DNA from: an uncultured Methylococcaceae bacterium
GTDB taxonomy: Bacteria; Pseudomonadota; Gammaproteobacteria; Methylococcales; Methylomonadaceae
Length of the DNA: 5,915 nucleotides
Assembly (NCBI GenBank): GCA_903939355.1
Contig: CAJAHC010000626.1
Location: forward strand, 1-5,915
Direction of reading: 5' to 3'
Positions within the stretch are counted from its first letter, which is position 1. Every line of letters starts with the position of its first letter. The notes under the pieces were generated by a model. That model had not been told where the DNA came from. It was given only the letters and a program-made list of their open reading frames with translations, and searched no databases. Below are positions 1 to 5,580 of the stretch, piece after piece. The translations under genes and the position numbers were made by a program.

Positions 1-75
1 GGGCATTTTAGCATCTCAACTACGCAGCGTTATATCGATGCAGCTCACATAGCTGACATCTTTAAATCAATCTAA
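1..75 (+). CDS. tyrosine recombinase/integrase, C-terminal end only (5' truncated by window)
   Basis: Reading from base 1 gives 24 codons and a TAA stop at 73-75. The peptide begins GHFSISTTQRYIDAA, which is the end of the catalytic domain of phage-type or Xer-like tyrosine recombinases. In that family a Gly-His box is followed about nine residues later by the nucleophilic tyrosine. Here these would be His2 and Tyr11 of the visible part, with the typical ISTTQRYID surround. Such enzymes cut and rejoin DNA through a 3'-phosphotyrosine bond to integrate or excise mobile elements. Only about 13 residues follow the tyrosine, which is short but common. The Arg-His-Arg part of the active site lies outside the window, so it cannot be said whether the gene is intact. 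The next + strand gene starts 592 bases later. The family call rests on a short motif but the motif is distinctive; the subfamily is unknown. Confidence 0.78.
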   Translation, partial: GHFSISTTQRYIDAAHIADIFKSI

Positions 76-103
76 CAACTGACAAACAAGATTCACCTAA
101 AAT

Positions 104-181
104 TCAAATCAAAAAGCATAAACCAAAGACACTGCCTACACTCCCCCTATAGCCATTTTTAAAAACGACAATAGCGATCAT
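104..181 (-). CDS. possible small hydrophobic protein, 25 residues, unrecognised
   Basis: On the minus strand an ATG at 181-179 opens 25 codons ending in TGA at 106-104. A perfect GGAGG (complement of 185-189) precedes it, but only 3 nt separate it from the ATG, shorter than usual. The peptide starts MIAIVVF and ends VFGLCFLI, with a short Lys-Asn-Gly-Tyr-Arg-Gly centre, so both ends are hydrophobic. That would suit a tiny membrane-associated peptide. The initiation region lies in the loop of a 6-bp hairpin (171-194). It points toward the integrase 3' end. No family is recognised, and an ORF this short can arise by chance; only the SD raises it above background. Confidence 0.2.
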   Translation of the reverse strand: MIAIVVFKNGYRGSVGSVFGLCFLI

Positions 182-194
182 TTACCTCCGCTAT
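171..194. repeat. 6-bp inverted repeat ATAGCG / CGCTAT with 12-nt loop
   Basis: ATAGCG (171-176) pairs perfectly with CGCTAT (189-194). In a minus-strand transcript most of the GGAGG and all of the AUG of the 104-181 ORF fall in the 12-nt loop, with the first G of the SD in the stem. It could present or modulate that ribosome binding site, or be chance. Confidence 0.4.
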
Positions 195-259
195 ATTTCA
201 CTCCTATTTTTAGGGTTTACTACTAAAATGATTAGTGAATAACTAACAATCTCATAGAA

Positions 260-304
260 GATAGATTAGCAAAGCTGAGACCTCAGCTACGCTTACTAAT
301 TATC
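260..304. repeat. imperfect 45-nt inverted repeat (long hairpin or recombinase/regulator site)
   Basis: The outer arms are GATA (260-263) plus ATTAG (265-269), pairing with CTAAT (296-300) plus TATC (301-304), with G264 bulged. The inner arms AGCTGA (273-278) and TCAGCT (283-288) flank the loop GACC. Unpaired bases are CAA on one side and seven bases on the other. Altogether about 15 base pairs form. There is no T tract on the + side. Read on the minus strand the inner stem is followed by TTG, so it is a poor terminator in either direction. Its position 185 bases after an integrase stop makes a protein binding or recombination site possible, but no function is shown. Confidence 0.45.
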
Positions 305-337
305 ATTCCTGTAAATGCCCTTCCAGCGCGGCTAATA

Positions 338-347
338 GATAATTATC
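338..347. repeat. perfect palindrome GATAATTATC, with part repeated at 297-305
   Basis: GATAATTATC is self-complementary. The 9-mer TAATTATCA inside and just beyond it (340-348) also occurs at 297-305 in the same orientation, 43 bases upstream, in the right arm of the 45-nt inverted repeat. The GATAAT half resembles the hexamer of Fur boxes, but a full 19-bp Fur box is not present and the flanking gene has no obvious iron link. It is best kept as an unexplained operator-like palindrome. Confidence 0.35.
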
Positions 348-373
348 AACCAAAATAACTTTATTTTGCATTT

Positions 374-400
374 TTGAGACATCGTAAATAGCCGTATAAG
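374..400 (+). promoter_or_regulatory. possible sigma70 promoter, TTGAGA-15-TATAAG
   Basis: TTGAGA (374-379) matches the -35 consensus at five of six bases, and TATAAG (395-400) matches -10 at five of six. The 15-nt spacer is shorter than the preferred 16-18. If used, transcription would start near 407 and give the 1132-codon gene an untranslated leader of about 260 nt. In DNA this AT-rich such matches are frequent. Confidence 0.22.
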
Positions 401-574
401 TTGTAATATTCCATTATGAGAATGAATTCACTTACCTTCGATCATAACCAATTAACTCAAAACTTATAAACCTCTTTTCTAATATAAATTCACGTCAACA
501 AAATTTCTTTTATGTTTTCTCTTATTTATTCAACTTTATCGAATAATTTTCGAGAAAAATCAAATCATGGAACG

Positions 575-602
575 ATTTATGCTAATAGCATTATATAAAT
601 GC
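575..602 (+). promoter_or_regulatory. operator-like GCAT/ATGC half-site cluster over a weak -10 box
   Basis: Two overlapping inverted repeats share an arm. ATGCTAATAGCAT (579-591) is a 6+1+6 pseudo-palindrome. GCATT (588-592) and AATGC (598-602) flank ATATA. ATTTAT (575-580) and ATAAAT (595-600) add an outer pair. The TATAAA at 594-599 is a plausible -10 (five of six) that would start transcription near 606, about 60 nt before the next start codon. No -35 is recognisable at the right distance. A dimeric regulator covering the -10 would be expected to repress. This is inferred from symmetry alone. Confidence 0.28.
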
Positions 603-648
603 GTAAAAGTACATTTTTAAAATAAAACTAACTCATTAATTGGGTAAT

Positions 649-664
649 AGGAAACAGGAAACAG
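649..664 (+). promoter_or_regulatory. tandemly repeated Shine-Dalgarno, AGGAAAC x2
   Basis: AGGAAAC occurs twice in a row (649-655 and 656-662), followed by AG. The second AGGA ends 8 nt before the ATG at 668, which is good spacing. The first lies 7 nt further out and could serve as a standby ribosome site or simply be a small duplication. The site fixes 668 as the start of the long gene. Confidence 0.7.
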
Positions 665-667
665 ATT

Positions 668-3600
668 ATGACCATTCGTGTCGCTATTCGTCACAAAACA
701 GTATACAGATTCGATAGACCTGTCTCATTATCACCGCATATTTTTCGACTGCGCCCAGCAGTTCATTGCCAAACTCCTATAAAGGCTTATACATTAAATA
801 TCGAACCAAAAAAATATTTTATCAATTGGCAACAAGACCCTTTTGGCAATATTGTTGCACGTGTAGTGTTCCCTGATAAATCTGAACAACTTAGTGTTGA
901 AGTTGAAATAATTGCTGATTTGACAGTAATTAATCCTTTCGATTTTTTTGTAGAAGATTATGCAAAAGACTACCCGTTTAAATACGATTTATTAACTCTT
1001 AAAGAATTACAACCCTATCTTGAGTTATCTGAAATTAGTCCTTTATTAAACCAATGGATAAGAGAATTCAATAGCAGTAAACGTCCAATTAATGATTTTT
1101 TAGTTGATATAAATCGAGCCACTTTTGAGGCAATCAGCTATAACATACGGATGGAAGTAGGCATACAAAGTTGCGAAGAGACTTTGAAAATACGTAGTGG
1201 TTCTTGTCGTGATTCTGCATGGTTATTAGTACAGGCATTGCGACATCTTGGTTTAGCAGCACGATTTGTATCAGGCTATCTGGTTCAATTAACCACTGAT
1301 CTAAAGTCCTTGGATGGTCCATCTGGTCCTGAACAAGATTTTACTGACTTACATGCTTGGACAGAAGTTTATATACCCGGTGCAGGATGGATTGGACTCG
1401 ATCCAACCTCTGGTTTGTTAGCCGGTGAAGGTCATATCCCTCTGGCGTGTACACCTGACCCTGCCAGCGCCGCTCCTGTGACCGGCGGCACGGATAAATG
1501 CGAAGTAGAATTTCAATTTAGTAACACAGTAGATCGCCTGCATGAAGATCCCAGAGTTACCAAACCTTATACCGAAGAGCAATGGTATCAAATTAATTCC
1601 TTGGGAAAAGCTGTTGATAAGCAGTTAATGGCCGATGACGTTCGCCTGACTATGGGGGGCGAACCAACTTTTGTTTCTGTTGATGACATGGAAAGCGATG
1701 AATGGAATACGCACGCTGATGGTGCAAACAAACGAAGTAGTGCACAACAATTGACCATTCGATTAAAAGATGTCTTCGCAAATGGAGCAATGCTCCATTA
1801 TGGTCAAGGAAAATGGTATCCCGGCGAACCTTTACCAAGATGGCAATATGGTATTTTTTGGCGTAAAGATGGTGTTTCTATTTGGCGTGATCCTGCCCTG
1901 CTAGCTGATATCAATAAAAATTACGGCCATACTGTCAAACAGGCTGAACAATTTATTTATCAACTCGCTAAACGTTTAGGTCTGAAATCAAAGTATATTA
2001 TTTCAGCTTATGAAGATAGTTTTTATTATTTATGGCAAGAAGGTACCTTACCTAAAAATATTGACCCATCAAAAAGTAATCTAAAAGACCCCATCGAACG
2101 TAAAACACTCAGCCAACTATTAGATGCTGGTTTAGATCAGCCAGTCGGGTTTACTTTACCTATTAAATGGAATTGGTTAGAACACAATTGGAAAAGTGGT
2201 CCTTGGGATTTTCGACGACGAAAAATGTTTCTCATTCCTGGCAACTCTCCAATGGGCATGCGTTTGCCATTATCGAGCCTGCCTTGGGTTGCACCTGATA
2301 AACTGGACAGCCAAGAACCACAAAGCCTTTTTGGGGATTTGCCCGAGTTGAGCGATTATTATGGTGAGGTAACACTAAGATATAGCCACATTGATGGAAA
2401 AACCAATGAACACCCGGAAATAATAGAACAAGAATCAGGGGACGCTTTAACAAACGAAGTTGAAGTTCCGCATACAGCAATTTGTATAGAAGCTCGAGAA
2501 GGACATCTATATATTTTTATGCCACCTTTGACTACCTTGGAACATTATTTGGAATTGGTTACGACTATTGAAACAACAGCAGAAAGCTTAGTTTTACCTA
2601 TAGTTCTAGAAGGATACGAACCCCCTCGGGATTACCGAATCGAACGATTAATGGTTACTCCCGATCCTGGTGTAATAGAGGTAAACATCCACCCATCTAA
2701 AAGCTGGGAGGAGTTAGTTGAAAAAACTACCCTAATTTACGAACAAGCTCGCTTAACTAGATTAGGCACTGAAAAGTTTATGCAAGATGGTCGTCACACT
2801 GGTACTGGCGGAGGCAATCATATAACTATGGGCGCAGAAATGCCCACTGATAGCCCACTTTTACGACGACCAGATTTATTGCGTAGTTTAATAACCTATT
2901 GGCAACACCACCCAGGATTGTCCTATTTATTCTCAGGTATGTTTATAGGCCCTACCAGCCAGGCACCAAGAATTGATGAAGGTCGAGATGAAAAACTCTA
3001 TGAATTGGAAATAGCTTTTCAACAAATGCCCGAAGGCGATGTTCCAGAGCCTTGGTTGGTTGATCGTTTGTTGCGTCATTTGTTAACTGATATAACCGGT
3101 AACACTCACCGTTCTGAGTTTTGCATTGATAAGCTGTATTCACCTGATAGCTCAACAGGAAGACTTGGCATTCTAGAGTTGCGATCTTTTGAAATGCCAC
3201 CCCATGCGCAAATGTCCTTAGTACAAATTGTTTTGTTGCGATCATTGATTGCCTGGTTCTGGCGAGATCCTTATAAGCATAATTTGATTCGTTGGGGTAC
3301 AGAATTACATGACAAATTTATGTTGCCTCATTATGTTCGCGAAGACATGAAACAAGTTACCAAAGACTTACAACGAGCTGGATTTGCTTTTGATCTAGAA
3401 TGGCTAGCACCTTTTTTTGAATTCCGTTTCCCTCGTTATGGTAATACCATGATTGATGGCATTGAATTAGAGTTACGTTTTGCTATTGAGCCTTGGCATG
3501 TCCTTGGAGAAGAAGTTAGTAGCACCGGGACTGCAAGGTATGTTGATTCCTCAGTAGAACGTATACAGGTTTCGGTAACTGGATTTACCGAAGGCCGTTA

Positions 3601-4066
3601 TGTGGTAACGTGTAATAGTCGAAGATTGCCTATGCGTAATACAGGTCGAAAAGGAGAATTTGTTGCTGGAGTTCGATATCGTGCATGGCAGCCTCCGTCG
3701 GCATTACATCCTACCATAGCACCTCATACACCTTTAATATTTGATGTAATCGACACATGGAATGGACGGTCTGTTGGAGGCTGTACTTATCATGTAAGCC
3801 ATCCTGGTGGTCGCAGCTATGACGATTTCCCAGTTAATGATTATGCTGCAGAAACTCGACGTATGACAAGATTTTGGGCTTATGGACATACTGCAGGAGA
3901 AGTAATTAGGCCGCCATTAATAAATTTGAAAGGTAGGGTATTCGATAAGCCTTTATTGGCAAAAGTTAAAACTAATGAAACTCCCCCAAGAGCTATGGCA
4001 CCACCTATGGAAGAGTTGAGTACCGAATATCCTTTCACATTGGATTTACGACATCATAGTAGATAA
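668..4066 (+). CDS. transglutaminase-like / DUF2126 fusion protein, 1132 residues
   Basis: The protein begins with a bacterial transglutaminase N-terminal beta domain (about residues 1-85, starting MTIRVAIRHKTVYRFDRPV). A transglutaminase/papain-like core follows (about 150-260). It shows Cys180 in SGSCRDSAW, His229 in DLHAWTEVY and Asp245 in GWIGLDPTSG, so the Cys-His-Asp triad is complete. From about residue 315 to the end lies DUF2126, opening with LTMGGEPTFVS (327-337) and holding DGRHTGTGGGNH (707-718) and LELRSFEMPPH (836-846). The length is normal for this fusion family, and no frameshift is seen. There is no signal peptide or membrane segment, so it should be cytoplasmic. In other bacteria this family sits with alpha-E and ATP-grasp genes. 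DUF2126 has been proposed, as I recall, to be an amidoligase of glutamine synthetase-like fold, with the triad domain cutting or transferring peptides. No substrate is known. The start has a good SD and matches the family N-terminus. The family call is sure; the activity is inferred. Confidence 0.93.
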   Translation: MTIRVAIRHKTVYRFDRPVSLSPHIFRLRPAVHCQTPIKAYTLNIEPKKYFINWQQDPFGNIVARVVFPDKSEQLSVEVEIIADLTVINPFDFFVEDYAKDYPFKYDLLTLKELQPYLELSEISPLLNQWIREFNSSKRPINDFLVDINRATFEAISYNIRMEVGIQSCEETLKIRSGSCRDSAWLLVQALRHLGLAARFVSGYLVQLTTDLKSLDGPSGPEQDFTDLHAWTEVYIPGAGWIGLDPTSGLLAGEGHIPLACTPDPASAAPVTGGTDKCEVEFQFSNTVDRLHEDPRVTKPYTEEQWYQINSLGKAVDKQLMADDVRLTMGGEPTFVSVDDMESDEWNTHADGANKRSSAQQLTIRLKDVFANGAMLHYGQGKWYPGEPLPRWQYGIFWRKDGVSIWRDPALLADINKNYGHTVKQAEQFIYQLAKRLGLKSKYIISAYEDSFYYLWQEGTLPKNIDPSKSNLKDPIERKTLSQLLDAGLDQPVGFTLPIKWNWLEHNWKSGPWDFRRRKMFLIPGNSPMGMRLPLSSLPWVAPDKLDSQEPQSLFGDLPELSDYYGEVTLRYSHIDGKTNEHPEIIEQESGDALTNEVEVPHTAICIEAREGHLYIFMPPLTTLEHYLELVTTIETTAESLVLPIVLEGYEPPRDYRIERLMVTPDPGVIEVNIHPSKSWEELVEKTTLIYEQARLTRLGTEKFMQDGRHTGTGGGNHITMGAEMPTDSPLLRRPDLLRSLITYWQHHPGLSYLFSGMFIGPTSQAPRIDEGRDEKLYELEIAFQQMPEGDVPEPWLVDRLLRHLLTDITGNTHRSEFCIDKLYSPDSSTGRLGILELRSFEMPPHAQMSLVQIVLLRSLIAWFWRDPYKHNLIRWGTELHDKFMLPHYVREDMKQVTKDLQRAGFAFDLEWLAPFFEFRFPRYGNTMIDGIELELRFAIEPWHVLGEEVSSTGTARYVDSSVERIQVSVTGFTEGRYVVTCNSRRLPMRNTGRKGEFVAGVRYRAWQPPSALHPTIAPHTPLIFDVIDTWNGRSVGGCTYHVSHPGGRSYDDFPVNDYAAETRRMTRFWAYGHTAGEVIRPPLINLKGRVFDKPLLAKVKTNETPPRAMAPPMEELSTEYPFTLDLRHHSR

Positions 4067-4092
4067 CTTTTCAGTCTGTAGGATCAAGTAAG

Positions 4093-4111
4093 TTAAGTTA
4101 TCAAAACTTAA
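4093..4111. repeat. 7-bp inverted repeat TTAAGTT / AACTTAA between the two long genes
   Basis: TTAAGTT (4093-4099) and AACTTAA (4105-4111) flank the 5-nt loop ATCAA, 27 bases after the preceding stop codon. The stem is almost all A-T and no T tract follows, so it is a weak candidate terminator at best. A binding site in the gltA upstream region is equally possible. No convincing promoter for gltA is seen between 4067 and 4135. Confidence 0.3.
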
Positions 4112-4123
4112 ACAACAATTTAC

Positions 4124-4126
4124 AGG
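4124..4126 (+). promoter_or_regulatory. weak Shine-Dalgarno AGG serving the upstream ATG at 4136
   Basis: AGG lies 9 nt before the ATG at 4136, within the usual range. It is 44 nt from the gltA start at 4171, too far to serve it directly. No purine-rich SD occurs in the 30 bases before 4171. This suggests ribosomes load at 4136 and reach gltA by coupling, or that gltA starts without an SD. Confidence 0.35.
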
Positions 4127-4135
4127 CAAAATAAA

Positions 4136-4174
4136 ATGAGTTTCAACCTACAACTGCTATATATATTGACATGA
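4136..4174 (+). CDS. 12-residue leader ORF overlapping the gltA start (ATGA); likely partial duplicate of the gltA 5' end
   Basis: ATG at 4136 opens the peptide MSFNLQLLYILT and stops at TGA 4172-4174. The stop shares bases with the gltA ATG (4171-4173), the classic ATGA arrangement for translational coupling. The peptide mirrors the first residues of GltA, MSDNLKLLNPAILT, with a short gap. In DNA the first 24 bases agree with gltA at 19 positions, and the tail ATATTGACA agrees with ATATTAACG at 7 of 9. It therefore looks like a decayed tandem duplication of the gltA beginning that kept the old SD. It may now be a coupled leader or have no function. The frame differs from gltA by two bases. 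The similarity is read by eye over a short, AT-rich stretch and could be chance. Confidence 0.4.
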   Translation: MSFNLQLLYILT

Positions 4175-5475
4175 GTGATAACTTAAAACTGCTAAACCCG
4201 GCGATATTAACGTTAGAAGATAAAAGCTATTCGTTACCTACTTACATGGGAGTGGAAGGTGAGAAAGCGATTGATATTACCAAATTACGCAGTCAAACCG
4301 GTTACGTAACGCTCGATGATGGTTATGGGAATACAGGTGCTTGTGAAAGTGCTATTACCTATATTGATGGTGAAAAAGGCATACTCCGTTATCGTTGTTA
4401 TCCCATTGAAGAGTTGGCAGCCCATTCCCGATTTGTCGAAGTCTCTTATTTATTGCTCTACGGTGAATTACCTACCGCAGAAAAACTCTTAACGTTTTCC
4501 ACGCGCCTTAATGAATCATCGATCATTCATGAAGATATGCACCATTTTTTCAATGGCTTTCCTCGTGGCTCGCATCCTATGGGTATTCTTACGACGATGG
4601 TTGCCTCGTTATCTACTTTTTATCCAGTACCCGATCGCTTGGATGAAACAACAGAAATACAAATTGTCGCTAACTTGGTTTCTCAAGTCCGTACTATTGC
4701 TGCTTTTTCTTATAAGAAATCAATTGGCGAGCCGTTGGTCTATCCTTCGATCAAATACAAGTACACCAGTAACTTTATGAACATGATGTTCTCATCACCT
4801 GTAAGAGATTATCAACTGGATACCGATATTGTCCGTGCTATTGATATGTTATTGATACTGCATGCCGATCATGAGCAAAACTGCAGTACCTCATCCGTGC
4901 GCACAGCAGGTTCTAGCATGGCCAACGTTTATGCTGTCATTACAGCAGGTATCGCGGCACTTTGGGGGCCTCGTCATGGTGGTGCCAATCAGGAAGTCAT
5001 TAAAATGCTTGAGCAGATTCATGCAGAAGGCGGTGATGGAACCGAATTTATTAATCAGGCCAAAGACAAGAACTCAAATCGACGATTAATGGGCTTTGGT
5101 CATCGTGTTTATAAAAACTTTGATCCACGTGCGCAAGTATTAAAACAACATTGTGACAAATTATTAAATAAGCCAGGTATCAATGATCCCTTGTTAGATA
5201 TTGCCCGACGACTGGAAGAAATAGCATTGAGTGATGATTATTTTATCTCTCGAAAACTATATCCCAATGTTGATTTCTACTCGGGACTCATACTCCGCGC
5301 CGCCGGTATACCAACCAATATGTTTACCGTTCTCTTTGCAATCGGACGCATGCCAGGATGGTTGGCACATTGGCGAGAAATGATACACGGTGAACAAGTG
5401 ACCATTTATCGCCCACGCCAAATTTATACGGGTGAAAAAATGCGCCACTATCAAGATATTAGTGCAAGACTTTAA
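4171..5475 (+). CDS. gltA: citrate synthase, 434 residues
   Basis: It condenses oxaloacetate with acetyl-CoA to citrate, the first step of the TCA cycle, in the cytoplasm. The three catalytic residues are visible: His269 in LWGPRHGGAN, His311 in MGFGHRVYK and Asp368 in YPNVDFYSG, matching His264, His305 and Asp362 of the E. coli enzyme. The substrate-binding stretch HADHEQN (231-237) is also intact. The length fits the family (E. coli has 427), with an N-terminal domain typical of hexameric type II enzymes. The residue aligned with E. coli Cys206, near the NADH site, is Val211. Cys76 replaces a usually conserved Gly in the YRGYPI motif. Several stretches (LRSQTGYVTLDDGYGNTG, LYPNVDFYSGLI..AAGIPTNMFTVLFAIGR) recall the subgroup seen in Bacteroidota and similar bacteria more than E. 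coli. ATG 4171 is the only usable start: an in-frame TAA lies at 4132-4134, no ATG, GTG or TTG lies between, and the next Met is residue 26. It has no SD. It is not next to sdh genes here, so a paralog cannot be excluded. Confidence 0.97.
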   Translation: MSDNLKLLNPAILTLEDKSYSLPTYMGVEGEKAIDITKLRSQTGYVTLDDGYGNTGACESAITYIDGEKGILRYRCYPIEELAAHSRFVEVSYLLLYGELPTAEKLLTFSTRLNESSIIHEDMHHFFNGFPRGSHPMGILTTMVASLSTFYPVPDRLDETTEIQIVANLVSQVRTIAAFSYKKSIGEPLVYPSIKYKYTSNFMNMMFSSPVRDYQLDTDIVRAIDMLLILHADHEQNCSTSSVRTAGSSMANVYAVITAGIAALWGPRHGGANQEVIKMLEQIHAEGGDGTEFINQAKDKNSNRRLMGFGHRVYKNFDPRAQVLKQHCDKLLNKPGINDPLLDIARRLEEIALSDDYFISRKLYPNVDFYSGLILRAAGIPTNMFTVLFAIGRMPGWLAHWREMIHGEQVTIYRPRQIYTGEKMRHYQDISARL

Positions 5476-5580
5476 TAACTGGATTTCTTCAGAAATTATT
5501 ACTTAGCTGTCACTTTATTATCATCGTGTTACCGAATTAACTGTTATGCAACGTTATAAGTAGATGGCTTTAAATGTTAA
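5476..5580. other. gltA-dusA intergenic region with a small hairpin and a possible -10
   Basis: ATTTC (5483-5487) and GAAAT (5492-5496) form a 5-bp stem with loop TTCA just after the gltA stop, without a T tract. It is a poor terminator, so read-through into dusA is plausible. TATAAG (5555-5560) is a five-of-six -10 match that could start dusA transcription near 5567. The nearest -35-like bases, TTACCG (5529-5534), are 20 nt away, too far for a good promoter. Nothing else is recognised. Confidence 0.3.

Larger units (their letters stand above)
76..667. other. 592-base AT-rich intergenic region with several inverted repeats
   Basis: No gene of normal size is present on either strand between the integrase stop and the 1132-codon gene. 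I see no tRNA, IS terminal repeat pair or CRISPR repeat. It holds a possible 25-codon minus-strand ORF (104-181), inverted repeats at 171-194, 222-236, 260-304, 338-347 and 579-602, a TTGAGA/TATAAG promoter-like pair (374-400), and a more GC-rich patch around 268-335. That patch is open in one + frame (239-358, no ATG, GTG or TTG start) and carries a 22-codon minus-strand ORF (303-371) without an SD. These could be remnants of decayed genes. A gap this long next to an integrase end would also suit a former attachment region, but no attachment site can be identified from one side. Confidence 0.6.

Noticed and set aside
338..347. GATAATTATC as a Fur box.
   Set aside because: Only about half of the 19-bp consensus is present, it is 320 bases from the next gene, and no iron-related gene is in the window.
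416..469. 17-codon + strand ORF starting ATGAGAATG.
   Set aside because: No SD, no recognisable peptide, and a length expected by chance in AT-rich DNA.
547..558. TTTTC-GA-GAAAA inverted repeat.
   Set aside because: The loop of two bases is too small for a stable hairpin, and such A/T-run symmetry is common in this gap.
649..676. Close likeness to the lacZ translation start: CAGGAAACAG, then ATGACCAT.
   Set aside because: The protein that follows matches the transglutaminase/DUF2126 family from residue 1 and is unrelated to lacZ; upstream shows no lac operator. Likely coincidence in a standard SD context rather than vector sequence.
1440..1500. GC-rich stretch in the transglutaminase gene that might mark an insertion.
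   Set aside because: It encodes the Ala/Pro/Thr/Gly-rich family segment (TPDPASAAPVTGG) just after the catalytic Asp, in frame, so composition follows the protein sequence.
2952..3245. 97-codon minus-strand open frame inside the DUF2126 gene.
   Set aside because: It is antisense to a conserved coding region and has no recognisable protein features. The same holds for shorter minus-strand frames at 1134-1322, 1650-1838, 2232-2480 and 5257-5454.
4166..4171. Perfect -35 hexamer TTGACA overlapping the gltA start codon.
   Set aside because: No -10-like hexamer lies 16-18 bases downstream, and a promoter there would start inside gltA.
4511..5089. Open + strand frames at 4511-4780 and 4862-5089.
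   Set aside because: They lie wholly inside gltA in another frame, and gltA is intact and clearly recognised.
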